From Noviherbaspirillum_A sp047237965 (GTDB lineage: Bacteria; Pseudomonadota; Gammaproteobacteria; Burkholderiales; Burkholderiaceae_D): DNA of 64,000 bases. The translations under genes and the position numbers were made by a program. The stretch's first letter is position 1. Each line of letters begins with the position of its first letter. Positions 17,106 to 24,965 of this stretch are shown piece by piece. The notes beneath the pieces were generated by a model. It was not told the origin of the DNA and made no database searches. It worked only from the letters and a program-made list of their open reading frames with translations. The DNA is taken from positions 3,224,001 through 3,288,000 of the forward strand of contig NZ_JBDFLX010000001.1 of assembly GCF_047237965.1 (NCBI RefSeq). The letters run 5' to 3'.

Positions 17106-17903
17106 ATGACTGATTCGCAGGAGGAACTGGTTACCCGCTCGGACCGTGGCGCGGTGAGCTTTCTAGCCCTGAACCGGCCGCAGCGCGGCAACAGCCTGTC
17201 GGTGGCGATGATCGATGCGCTGCACCGGCGCCTGCTCGAACTGCGCTCGGAAACCGGCATCGGTGTGATCGTACTGAGCGGTGTCGGCCAAAGAATTTTT
17301 TGCGCCGGACACGATCTGAACGAGTTCAATGGTGAAACGGATCCTGAATTCTTCAAGGCTGTTTCTGTGCGCTGCTCGGCCATGATGCAAGCGATGCGCG
17401 AGCAGCCGCAGATCATAATCGCGCGTGTGGAAGGCGTCGCCACCGCCGCTGGCTGCCAATTGGTTGCCAGCGCCGACTTGGCAATTGCCGCCAGCGACGC
17501 CCAATTTGGCACGCCTGGTGTGAACATCGGCTTGTGGTGCCTGACGCCGATGGTGGCACTCGGGCGTGGCGTCCTACCCAAGCACGCGATGCAAATGCTT
17601 GCCACTGGCCGCTTACATGACGCCGAGTTCGCGTTGCGCGCCGGCCTGGTCAACCAGGTAGTGCCGACCGCCGAGCTGAATGCGGCGGTGGCGGCGCTGG
17701 CAAGCGAGATCGGCAGCAAGTCGACCTACACGTTGGCGCTCGGCAAGCAGGCGTTTTATCGCCAATTGCCCATGCCGCTGGCAGATGCTTACGAGTACTG
17801 TGGCGAAGTAGTGGCGCGCAACATGGCGCATGCCGACGCTAGGGAAGGCATTCGCGCCTTTGTCGAAAAGCGCCGTCCGCAATGGATCGGCCGCCAGCCC
17901 TGA
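17106..17903 (+). CDS. enoyl-CoA hydratase-like protein lacking both catalytic glutamates
   Basis: A 265-residue crotonase-fold protein. The first oxyanion segment FCAGHDLNEF and the second, ATAAGCQLVASADL, are present. The two glutamates of true hydratases are absent: Gln in GCQL, and Gly in FGTPGVNIGLWC. The GLWCLTPMVALGR stretch resembles the ECHDC3-like subgroup. It may be an isomerase, a thioesterase or a non-hydratase crotonase. ATG at 17106 is chosen because GGAGGAGG just upstream is a near-perfect ribosome site; the ATG at 17091 lies within that site. It sits 26 bases after livF and 56 bases before an SDR gene. Confidence 0.85.
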   Translation: MTDSQEELVTRSDRGAVSFLALNRPQRGNSLSVAMIDALHRRLLELRSETGIGVIVLSGVGQRIFCAGHDLNEFNGETDPEFFKAVSVRCSAMMQAMREQPQIIIARVEGVATAAGCQLVASADLAIAASDAQFGTPGVNIGLWCLTPMVALGRGVLPKHAMQMLATGRLHDAEFALRAGLVNQVVPTAELNAAVAALASEIGSKSTYTLALGKQAFYRQLPMPLADAYEYCGEVVARNMAHADAREGIRAFVEKRRPQWIGRQP

Positions 17904-17959
17904 GCCATTCTGCCGCGCTCGCCGTAGCCAGCGGCAGCGCGACATTCAAGGAAAATCCA

Positions 17960-18721
17960 ATGGAAAATCTGTTCAGCCTGCGCGCCAAAACGGCACTCAT
18001 CACCGGCGCCTCGAGCGGGATCGGCCAGCATGTCGCTACCGTTTTCGCGCGCGCGGGCGCCACCGTGGTGCTGGCGGCTCGGCGCATGGAACGCATTGAG
18101 GCCGCGGTCGCCGCCTTGCGCGAACAAGGTCACTCCGCCCATGGCGTCTATCTCGACGTCACCCGGACGGAGACGATCGCGGCGGCGTTCGATCGTGCTG
18201 AACAGCAGTGCGGCACGCCTATCGACATCCTCTACAACAACTCCGGCGTCATCCACGCCAGCCCTTTCGTCGAACAGAAGGAAGAGGAAATCGCGCGCAT
18301 CTTCGATACCAACCTGAAGGGCGCCATGCTGGTCGCACAGGAGGCGGCCCGCCGCATGATATCTCGGCGCGCGGGAACGATCATCAATATCGCTTCGGTG
18401 GCCGGCATGCGCGCCGGCGGCTGGCTAGCGAGCTACGCCGCGTCGAAGGCGGGCTTGATCCACCTGACCAAAGTGATGGCGCTCGAACTGGCGGGCAAGG
18501 GAATCCGTGTCAACGCGATTTGCCCCGGCACGATCGAAAGCGACATGCACGACGCCTTGCACGATTTCCAGGAGGGCTTGCTCAAGCGCACGCCGCTGCG
18601 GCGCTTCGGCAAACAGGAAGACTTGGACGGCGTGTCCCTGCTACTGGCGTCCGACGCCGGCCGCTATATCGTAGGCGCGGCGATACCGGTCGACGGCGGA
18701 CAGGCTCTGGCCTGGATGTGA
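17960..18721 (+). CDS. SDR-family oxidoreductase
   Basis: A 253-residue short-chain dehydrogenase with ITGASSGIG near residues 16-24, the NNSG motif, a catalytic Ser in INIASVAG, and Tyr-xxx-Lys in YAASKAG. The end SDAGRYIVGAAIPVDGGQAL is typical of classical SDRs. ATG at 17960 follows AAGGAAAA and starts with the usual NLFSLRAKTALITG. The frame is open back into the preceding gene, but that extension overlaps it and is rejected. It is probably the last gene of the long plus-strand unit. It converges on a flavoprotein gene with 15 bases between. Confidence 0.87.
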   Translation: MENLFSLRAKTALITGASSGIGQHVATVFARAGATVVLAARRMERIEAAVAALREQGHSAHGVYLDVTRTETIAAAFDRAEQQCGTPIDILYNNSGVIHASPFVEQKEEEIARIFDTNLKGAMLVAQEAARRMISRRAGTIINIASVAGMRAGGWLASYAASKAGLIHLTKVMALELAGKGIRVNAICPGTIESDMHDALHDFQEGLLKRTPLRRFGKQEDLDGVSLLLASDAGRYIVGAAIPVDGGQALAWM

Positions 18722-18736
18722 GGAAAGGCAGGGCGC

Positions 18737-19681
18737 CTAGGCAGCGGACCGGTCGAATTCCTCGACCAGCGCCTGCACGATCGCGGCAGCCGGCTCGACG
18801 GTGCGCACGGCACCCACTCCATGGCCGGCACTCCAGATATCTCGCCAGCGCTTGCCTTCGCTTTCCCCATCCGGGATGCGGAAGGCTTGGATGCCGCCGT
18901 GCTCCGGATGCAGGCCATAGCGTTCCAGGCTGCTGCGCAGGAAGTTGCCGGGCAAGCCGCTGACCGCAGTGGTCAGCACGATGTCGTCGGCGCTACTGGT
19001 CGCGAGGGTGGCCTTATAGTCTGCTGAGGCGAGGCTTTCCTGGGCCGCAAGAAACCGTGTGCCTATGTAAACGCCATCGGCGCCGAGCAATTGCGCGGCC
19101 CGTATCGCCCGGCCGTCTGTGATGCCTCCGGCCAGGACGAGAGGGCCATCGAAGAAGTCACGCACTTCCCGAAGGAAGGCGAACGGGTTGATCCACCCCG
19201 AGTGGCCGCCGGCGCCGGCGCACAGCAGAATCAGGCCGTCCACGCCCGCCTCAATGGCGCGGCGCGCGTGCTTGACCGTCGCCACGTCGCAAAACACCTT
19301 GCCGCCATAGCCGTGTATCGCGCCGACCGCCGGTTCCGGGTTACCAACGCTGGCAATGACCAGCGGCACGCGATGCCGTGCGAGGATGGCGAGATCGGTA
19401 TCACGCCGGCTGTTGCTGGAATGCATGATCAGATTGACCGCGTAGGGTGCCACGGGTTTTTCCGGCATCGCCGCGCGGCCGCCGGCGAGCGCGGCCTCGA
19501 TGTCCAGCAGCCAATCCTCCAGCAGTTCCGGCGTGCGGGCATTGATCGACGGAAAAGAACCGATCACTCCCGCCTTGCAGCAGGCACTTACCAGCTCAGG
19601 GCCGGAAACAAGGAACATCGGTGCCACGATGGCGGGCAGAGCATGCGGGCCGGGAATGCGGCAGGAACGCTTGAAGGTCAT
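18737..19681 (-). CDS. nitronate monooxygenase/2-nitropropane dioxygenase-like flavoprotein
   Basis: A TIM-barrel FMN protein of about 314 residues. Family signs are IVAPMFLVSGPELVSACCKA at the N-terminus, the IEAGVDGLILLCAGAGGHSG flavin-binding segment, LAGGITDGRAIRAAQLLGAD, and VYIGTRFLAAQESLAS. Enzymes of this fold oxidise alkyl nitronates or reduce C=C bonds of enoyl thioesters; members in acyl-CoA clusters are often of uncertain reaction. I place the start at the ATG at 19681, where homology-like sequence begins (TFKRSCRIPGPHALP); the ribosome site is weak. The frame stays open to 19795. It is the only cluster gene, besides the 2.9-4.9 kb pair, on the minus strand. Confidence 0.8.
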   Translation of the reverse strand: MTFKRSCRIPGPHALPAIVAPMFLVSGPELVSACCKAGVIGSFPSINARTPELLEDWLLDIEAALAGGRAAMPEKPVAPYAVNLIMHSSNSRRDTDLAILARHRVPLVIASVGNPEPAVGAIHGYGGKVFCDVATVKHARRAIEAGVDGLILLCAGAGGHSGWINPFAFLREVRDFFDGPLVLAGGITDGRAIRAAQLLGADGVYIGTRFLAAQESLASADYKATLATSSADDIVLTTAVSGLPGNFLRSSLERYGLHPEHGGIQAFRIPDGESEGKRWRDIWSAGHGVGAVRTVEPAAAIVQALVEEFDRSAA

Positions 19682-20056
19682 GGTGCGGGCTGTGCCAATC
19701 AGTCTGTCGATGGAATTCGGCTGTCGCCAAGGCTTGCAGGATGCACGATAGTCATCCAACCTCCGCGCGGTATGCGCGCCGGCGCGCACCGGCATATAAT
19801 TTACTCATTGTTCAATAATATTACTATTTGGTTGAATTCGCGTCCAGCGTAAGAATGTGGTGCGGGTGCCTCCGGGAGGGGTGTTTCACGCGGAAGCGAG
19901 GCGGCGCGCGTCAGAGTGATACGGAAACGCAACTACGGTGCAGCCAAAAGTGCCATCCTCGCTTTGGTGGCGAGAGCGCAAGTTTTATAATTGATTTATT
20001 AGTAGGACTTTTTAACGACAAGTAGACTGTGTTCGCACAGCGACGAGGGAAGCAAA
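19682..20056. promoter_or_regulatory. intergenic region with probable divergent promoters of the NMO and tetR genes
   Basis: There is no gene in this 375-base gap. Bases 19795-19845 are strikingly AT-rich (TATAAT at 19795-19800 and TTGTTCAATAATATTAC just after) and are the most likely promoter area. A small hairpin, CTCGC-TTTGGTG-GCGAG, lies near 19960. GAGGGA precedes the TTG start of tetR. The octamer GTTCAATA recurs here as upstream of the first gene and the binding-protein gene. Confidence 0.4.
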
Positions 20057-20767
20057 TTGAGCAAGGCAGAAAGCATCATCGAAAGCGCTGAAGCGAAGAA
20101 GGCAGGCGCCAAGAGCAAGCCGACCGCGCCCCGGCGCTGGAACAATCTGGTCAAGAGTCAGGATGAGCAATACCAGCTGAAACGGCAGGCGGTGATCGCG
20201 GAGGCGTCTCGCGCATTTGGGCATCGCGGCTACCAGAACGTCTCGCTGGACGAAATCGCGAAAAGCCTGAACGTGACCAAGCCAGCTCTGTACCACTACA
20301 TCAAGAGTAAGCAGGAGCTGCTGTATGAGTGCCACAAGCTGTCGATGGAGATCGGCGATGAAGCACTTGAGAAGGCCCTGACAACAGGGAAAAACGGCCT
20401 CGAAAAACTTGAGAAGTTTGTGTCGATATACATTCGAGACTTTGCCAGCGAACTGGGAGCTTCCGCTGTCCTTCACGAATACAGCGGGATGACACCTAAC
20501 GACCGCAAGCAGATCATGGCGCGCCGTCGGCAATTCGATCTTCGCCTGCGCGACTTAATACAGGAAGGTATAGACGACAAAACTATTGCCGAGTGCAACC
20601 CGAAACTCGCAGTATTCTGGTTCATGGGCGCGATCACCAGCATTCCACGCTGGTACAGACTCGACGGCGATCTCTCCGGCGCCGACATCGCTCAAGCTTT
20701 CGTTCACTTTCTCGTGAAGGGAATTCAAGGTCAGGGGTTATTTGACGGTGGTGAGTGCAGTACCTGA
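20057..20767 (+). CDS. TetR/AcrR-family transcriptional regulator of the catabolic cluster (inferred)
   Basis: A 236-residue regulator. After a basic, lysine-rich N-terminal arm of about 50 residues comes the TetR helix-turn-helix: FGHRGYQNVSLDEIAKSLNV followed by TKPALYHYIKSKQELLYECH. The remainder is helical and fits a ligand-binding domain. The TTG start at 20057 is supported by CGAGGGA at 20044-20050. TetR proteins next to acyl-CoA degradation genes usually repress them and release DNA on binding an acyl-CoA. That role is inferred here from position and from the palindromes near 5.0 and 6.25 kb. Confidence 0.85.
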   Translation: MSKAESIIESAEAKKAGAKSKPTAPRRWNNLVKSQDEQYQLKRQAVIAEASRAFGHRGYQNVSLDEIAKSLNVTKPALYHYIKSKQELLYECHKLSMEIGDEALEKALTTGKNGLEKLEKFVSIYIRDFASELGASAVLHEYSGMTPNDRKQIMARRRQFDLRLRDLIQEGIDDKTIAECNPKLAVFWFMGAITSIPRWYRLDGDLSGADIAQAFVHFLVKGIQGQGLFDGGECST

Positions 20768-20818
20768 ATTGAGCGGACATGGAAAGAGGTGGCCGATATA
20801 TGAAGAAATGGTCGAGCC

Positions 20819-21496
20819 GTGTCCGATATCCGGTCCGACATCCGCTGGCGCGAAGACCTCATGAAAGGCGGCCCGGTCGAACGCCAATCGATGCTGGATT
20901 TATATGCGCGTGTGGACCAGTGGGCCGCACCCGTTGCGGTCGCCGACGATGCGACCCTCACCTGGGCGGAACTGACCAGCCGGCGCCTGGGCGAGAAGCA
21001 GGCCATCGAGTCGCTGATGCAGGCCGTTGCAAATGGCGCTGTGAAAGCCGTCGCCCATGCTCGAACACTGGACGAAATGTCTTTTCGGAGGGCGGACGTG
21101 TCGCGGTATTTCGGCACGCCATTGCTCGAGGCCGGTATGTCGATTCAGCAACTGGCCAAAGCGACCGGCTGGAAATGGGAATCCATCGCGCACTGGGTGG
21201 ACGAAGGACTGCTGGCGTCCGAGTCGATTCAACGTCGTGGCCAGCCTTGCCGTGTCGTGTTGCCGCATCAGTTGCTGGCGTTCCGCCAGAGCTATATCCC
21301 GCTGGCCGACCTGGCTCGCTCCATGGGTACAAAGTCGTCGGCGCTGACGCGCTTGCTGCCCGGCGTCGAACTGGTCGGTGCGAAGCCGCTTCCTGATGGT
21401 GCCATGCGCGGCGGACTGATTCGAATCGCCGACCTCGGTCGGCTGGCCATGCTCGGGGCGCGGGCCGGACACGACCTGTTCGTGCCCGCGCCGTAG
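20819..21496 (+). CDS. possible C-terminal fragment of a TniQ-like transposition protein
   Basis: Up to 225 codons follow a stop at 20801, and no start has a convincing ribosome site (GTG 20819, ATG 20861 and ATG 20891 are all weak). The protein contains two helix-turn-helix-like stretches, AGMSIQQLAKATGWKWESIA followed by HWVDEGLLAS, and IPLADLARSMGTKSSALTRL. Reading a short HTH plus a following H/WxxxGLL segment recalls the C-terminal parts of long TniQ-type proteins from Tn7/Tn5053-like elements, but I recognise this only by pattern. If correct, the gene has lost its 5' part. It follows tetR by 51 bases and marks the start of a patch unlike its neighbours. Confidence 0.45.
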   Translation: MSDIRSDIRWREDLMKGGPVERQSMLDLYARVDQWAAPVAVADDATLTWAELTSRRLGEKQAIESLMQAVANGAVKAVAHARTLDEMSFRRADVSRYFGTPLLEAGMSIQQLAKATGWKWESIAHWVDEGLLASESIQRRGQPCRVVLPHQLLAFRQSYIPLADLARSMGTKSSALTRLLPGVELVGAKPLPDGAMRGGLIRIADLGRLAMLGARAGHDLFVPAP

Positions 21497-21537
21497 TTCC
21501 TTGGCCGGCAGGAGGCGGCCAGACGAATGAACATGCT

Positions 21538-21912
21538 ATGCCGGAAGATTTTCCGCGGGAGACGCAGGCGGGCGCGCTTGCAGGCTCGGGTCCGAAGCTC
21601 CTGCTGCGCAAAGTCGACAACCGCTACTTTGCTGGTTTGACGCCCGATGCGCTGTACGAGCGGTATGCCGCGTGCGAAGACCTGGCGCAACAGCTTGCGC
21701 TCTACACCCAGCGAAAAATCGACACCAAAGGATGGGGCTTCGATGCGGCCTGGCGCCGGGTCGAGTTGGGCGTCGAGCACAAGGTTCGCTCCGGTACATG
21801 GGATTTCTCTGCCGCAGAGAGTTCGTGGCGCATGTCACGCACCCGGCAAATCCTGAAGGATGCAAACTCCCGCGCTGCCGACGAGCCAAGCGATAAGCGA
21901 ATTCGGGATTGA
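21538..21912 (+). CDS. hypothetical protein
   Basis: A 124-residue protein that I do not recognise. It has a plausible soluble composition, with KLLLRKVDNRYFAGLTPDAL, a helical middle (YERYAACEDLAQQLALYTQR) and a basic C-terminus. No strong ribosome site precedes the ATG. It lies 41 bases after the possible TniQ fragment on the same strand and could belong to the same decayed element. Confidence 0.5.
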   Translation: MPEDFPRETQAGALAGSGPKLLLRKVDNRYFAGLTPDALYERYAACEDLAQQLALYTQRKIDTKGWGFDAAWRRVELGVEHKVRSGTWDFSAAESSWRMSRTRQILKDANSRAADEPSDKRIRD

Positions 21913-22070
21913 CTGACCGGAAACCGTTGCTCAAACTTCGACCATCAATCTCTGCACATGCTAACCTGAACTCGACTCGCGGGAGAAAGCGCTTACACTA
22001 AGCGAGACAAAGGCGCGGTCGTTTTGGGTTTCGAGTGGAGGATGGTGCGGACAAACCGGGGAGGAAAATG

Positions 22071-22301
22071 ATGTCATCAGACAATCGCATCGACTTGGAC
22101 GTCGCCCTTCGCAAGCTCCATGAACTCGCACTGGCAGACGGCGACCTAGGTTATGAATACTGGGACCAAGTCGGCCAGTTGCTTAGGCGGGCCGCTAGCA
22201 TGCAGTCGCACATCGACGCGCTGTCCCGAGAGCTCGAGGTGTGTCGGGCGCAGCTGGACAAATGGCCAACCGCTGCAACCCATATGAATCACGTACGGTA
22301 G
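22071..22301 (+). CDS. small helical hypothetical protein
   Basis: A 76-residue protein that is almost wholly helical, with a heptad-like stretch (LLRRAASMQSHIDALSRELE) suggesting a short coiled coil. GGGGAGGAAA at 22057-22066 is an excellent ribosome site. Two ATG codons (22068 and 22071) follow it, and the second has the better spacing. I do not recognise the family. The next gene begins 41 bases downstream and is likely co-transcribed. Confidence 0.6.
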   Translation: MSSDNRIDLDVALRKLHELALADGDLGYEYWDQVGQLLRRAASMQSHIDALSRELEVCRAQLDKWPTAATHMNHVR

Positions 22302-22342
22302 GGAAGGGGGAGCGGGCTAAGGGGCATTTGGAAGAGGGAATC

Positions 22343-22549
22343 ATGAACGAAGAAACATTCAACCTGAGTCTGCGCAAATTTCTGAAGATGGTGGGCGTCA
22401 GCTCCCAGAACGAAATCGAGAAAGCGGTCGCCAGCGCGCTGGCCGAGAAGGCCATAACCGGGAATGAAAAGCTCCCTGCCACGATGACGCTTGAGATTGC
22501 CGGCGTCAAATTGAATGTGACATTCGAGGGCACTATCGCTCTGGAGTAG
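22343..22549 (+). CDS. DUF6494-family small protein
   Basis: A 68-residue protein. The opening NEETFNLSLRKFLKMVGVSS, then QNEIEKAVASALAEK, and the end LPATMTLEIAGVKLNVTFEG match my recollection of the DUF6494 family: one helical half and one beta half, function unknown. The start follows GAAGAGGGA at 22331-22339. The frame is open back to 22241, but that part overlaps the preceding gene. Homologues are small, widespread in Proteobacteria and usually encoded alone. Confidence 0.75.
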   Translation: MNEETFNLSLRKFLKMVGVSSQNEIEKAVASALAEKAITGNEKLPATMTLEIAGVKLNVTFEGTIALE

Positions 22550-22713
22550 ACAGGGAGTGTCCGTGACGGCGCGCCCAGTAGGTATCTGGACCAAGAATCC
22601 CTGTGCTTTAAGTGAAATGACCGAGCGGCCAGCCGGGTTTAGGGCTTTCGTTGGGACGTCGAGCGCAGTGTGAATTTCGAGGTCTTGCGCGCGTAATCAA
22701 CTTACGGCAACAG

Positions 22714-22741
22714 TAGCGCGTCAGCGGCAACTGACGCGCTA
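22714..22741. terminator. strong hairpin in the gap after the DUF6494 gene
   Basis: A perfect 11-base inverted repeat (TAGCGCGTCAG and CTGACGCGCTA) encloses a 6-base loop. No T-run follows, so factor-independent termination is doubtful. It could be a processing hairpin or a protein site. It lies 165 bases after the DUF6494 stop. Confidence 0.4.
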
Positions 22742-23091
22742 TATTGCATTTGCCCAAGGGCCACGCTCCATACCCGACTAGCAGCAGACGGTTGGCTATC
22801 TGTGGACTTCGGCCTTTTTTCATTTTTGGCGGGTGCGCTGGTTGTGGAACGTGATGCTCACGATGCGTCTGGCCGATTCGGTTCCGCCGTCGTTATCTTC
22901 TCCGCCTCGGCATCCGCCGAGTGCATCTCCACACAATGACGCTATGCCGGCCGGTCAGTGCTATTTCCCGTGATTTCAAATCTGAAAAAATAGGCATATT
23001 TGACGGACAGTTTTTGGGTGCTTCCGTTGATGGGCGATGGCGATGGGTGACGTTCGTCGAGATGGCAATCGGCGGCTAGGCGGCCGCTACT

Positions 23092-23193
23092 GTGAGAGGA
23101 AAAATCTCACGTTATGCTTCCCAAAATCTCACAGGATGCTTCCCACCGTCCGTAAAGCCTTGATTCGTAAGGAAGGAAAATCTCAGGTTATGG
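23092..23193 (+). repeat. direct repeats of AAAATCTCACnnnATGCTTCCC, possible transposon end
   Basis: Two exactly adjacent 22-base repeats occupy 23101-23122 and 23123-23144; they differ only at three central bases (GTT or AGG). A third, shorter copy (AAAATCTCAGGTTATG) lies at 23178-23193. The first is preceded by GTGAGA (23092-23097), forming an inverted repeat with TCTCAC at 23105-23110. Closely spaced iterated sites of about 20 bases are typical of the ends of Tn7/Tn5053-like elements, where they bind the transposase. No TniA/TnsB gene is in the window. Confidence 0.55.
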
Positions 23194-23316
23194 GGCCTGC
23201 TACAGGTTCCGGGTTCTTCAGGGAACCCTGATTTCCGCCGGCTCCGTGGCTGCAGGCCGGCGCCTCCCCTTTCTTCATGCGCAATGCGGCAGGCAACATG
23301 CCGGCCGCATTGCGCC

Positions 23317-23826
23317 CTATTCCGCGGCAGCCGCCACCAGCAGCGCCAGCCCGGCGCCGACGCCGGCGGGAATGCCGTAACGTTCCGCTTTCGATACCGG
23401 GTCGCCGGCGATCACCACGACCGGCACGGTCGTCAGTTCGAGCACCTTGTTGGTGACGGAGTCCTCGAAGGTCCGGATCAGCGAGCTCTTTCGCGTGGTG
23501 CCCATCACGATGTGATCGCAGCGCAGGTCCTGGGCGGCCTCGGCAATCAGGCTTGCCCTGTCGCCGACCGCGTAATGCACCGTGTACGGCGCGCCGGCTT
23601 CGTCGAGCATCCGTCTGCTTGCCTGCAGCGCTTCCCTCGACGCTTCCTGGTGGGCGGCGTTGACGGCCGCCCTGCCGGCGAAGCGGGTGACATTCCGGGA
23701 AAACGGCGGCTGCACGTTCAGCAGATGGATGTTCATCGCCGGGTTGCACCGGAACTGGCGCAGCACATGCCGCACGGCATGCCGGGCGTTGCTGGAGCCG
23801 TCAACTGGAATCAATATCTTCAACAT
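23317..23826 (-). CDS. universal stress protein (UspA family)
   Basis: A 169-residue cytoplasmic UspA-fold protein, MLKILIPVDGSSNARHAV at the N-terminus. The nucleotide-loop region is divergent: GTTRKSSLIRTFEDSVTNKV in place of the common GSRGRGxxxxxxxGSV. The C-terminus adds a hydrophobic tail, AGVGAGLALLVAAAAE, not seen in most single-domain Usp proteins. The ATG at 23826 follows AGGAGAAACGCC. The open frame extends to 23949 without homology. It lies 152 bases downstream of terC on the same strand, so co-transcription is possible. Confidence 0.85.
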   Translation of the reverse strand: MLKILIPVDGSSNARHAVRHVLRQFRCNPAMNIHLLNVQPPFSRNVTRFAGRAAVNAAHQEASREALQASRRMLDEAGAPYTVHYAVGDRASLIAEAAQDLRCDHIVMGTTRKSSLIRTFEDSVTNKVLELTTVPVVVIAGDPVSKAERYGIPAGVGAGLALLVAAAAE

Positions 23827-23978
23827 GGCGTTTCTCCTGTAGTTGCATATCACCGCATACGACAAGCACCGGCCTTCCCGCGTGCGGACCACCTGCCGCG
23901 ACGCGGCTGCCGGGTGGCCGCGCCGCGCCAATGACGATGCGCCCTGCATGGCTGCACCGGACAGGGTTCGACGACGCC

Positions 23979-24965
23979 CTATCGGGAAACCTCATGGGCG
24001 ACGCGGTGCGCCTTGCGCGGCGACCGTTGCAGGCTCAATACCACCGACAGCGCGATGATGCCGCCGACGATGGCAAGCGACCATTGCACCGGCATGTGGA
24101 ACCAGGGCATCGCCAGCATCTTGCCGCCGATGAACACCAGCACGATGGCCAGGCCATACTTCAGCAGGTGGAAGCGGTCGGCCATGTCCGCCAGCAGGAA
24201 GTACAGTGCGCGCAGGCCCATGATGGCGAAGATGTTGGACGTGAAAACGATGAAGGGGTCGGTGGTGACGGCGAAGATCGCCGGAATGCTGTCCACCGCG
24301 AACACCAGGTCGCTGGCTTCGATCATCACCAGCACCAGGAACATCGGCGTGGCATACAGCAGGCCTTCCCGGCGCACGAAGAATGCCTGGCCGTGGAAGC
24401 CTTCCGTGATGCGCATGTGGCCGCGCAGCCAGCGCAGCAATGGATTGCGCTCGAGGTCGGGCTTCTTGTCGGCGAACACCAGCATCTTGATGCCGGTGAT
24501 GATCAGGAAGGCGCCAAACACATAGAGTATCCAGGCGAACTCCCGCACCACCCAGACGCCTGCCAGGATCATGCCGGCGCGCATCGCGATGGCGCCAAGC
24601 ACGCCATACAGCAGCACGCGGCGCTGCAATTCGGGTGGGACTGCGAAGTAGGTGAAGATCATGACGAAGACGAACATGTTGTCGACCGACAGCGACTGTT
24701 CGATCAGGTAGCCGGTGACGAACTCGAGCGCCTTGCGGTTGGCGACTTCACGGCCGACGCTGCCATCGAGATGCCACCACAGCAGCGCGCCAAAGGTCAG
24801 CGCCAGCGTCACCCAGGCGATCACCCAGGCCGACGCCTCCCTGACCGACACACGGTGCGCCTTTTTGCCGCCCAGCACGAACAAATCGAGTGCCAGCATG
24901 GCAAGCACGAAAACGATGAAGGCGACCCACATCGGCGGCGTCGCGAAACTATCGATGTCCTGCAC
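23979..24965 (-). CDS. TerC-family integral membrane protein
   Basis: A 328-residue inner-membrane protein with about nine hydrophobic helices. TerC signatures are LALDLFVLGG, the acidic SLSVDNMFVFVMIF, LGAIAMRAGMI, and EASDLVFAVDSIPAIFAVT. Conserved acidic residues in these helices are linked in the family to metal-ion (mainly manganese) export; older names refer to tellurium resistance. The GTG at 24965 is chosen because CAAGGAG stands 6 bases upstream and the N-terminus then matches the family. The frame remains open to 25316 but without support. The large antisense frame across this gene is an artefact. Confidence 0.88.
   Translation of the reverse strand: MQDIDSFATPPMWVAFIVFVLAMLALDLFVLGGKKAHRVSVREASAWVIAWVTLALTFGALLWWHLDGSVGREVANRKALEFVTGYLIEQSLSVDNMFVFVMIFTYFAVPPELQRRVLLYGVLGAIAMRAGMILAGVWVVREFAWILYVFGAFLIITGIKMLVFADKKPDLERNPLLRWLRGHMRITEGFHGQAFFVRREGLLYATPMFLVLVMIEASDLVFAVDSIPAIFAVTTDPFIVFTSNIFAIMGLRALYFLLADMADRFHLLKYGLAIVLVFIGGKMLAMPWFHMPVQWSLAIVGGIIALSVVLSLQRSPRKAHRVAHEVSR

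Larger units (their letters stand above)
22550..23316. other. 767-base gene-free stretch
   Basis: No supportable gene is seen. The stretch contains the hairpin at 22714-22741, an AT-rich patch at 22970-23010, and the repeat cluster at 23092-23193. Beyond it, composition becomes markedly GC-richer and the strand changes. It looks like the junction between an element remnant and the older chromosome. Confidence 0.5.

Noticed and set aside
23101..23193. CRISPR-like array from the 22-base repeats
   Set aside because: Two copies are exactly adjacent without spacers, there are only three copies, and no cas gene is near.
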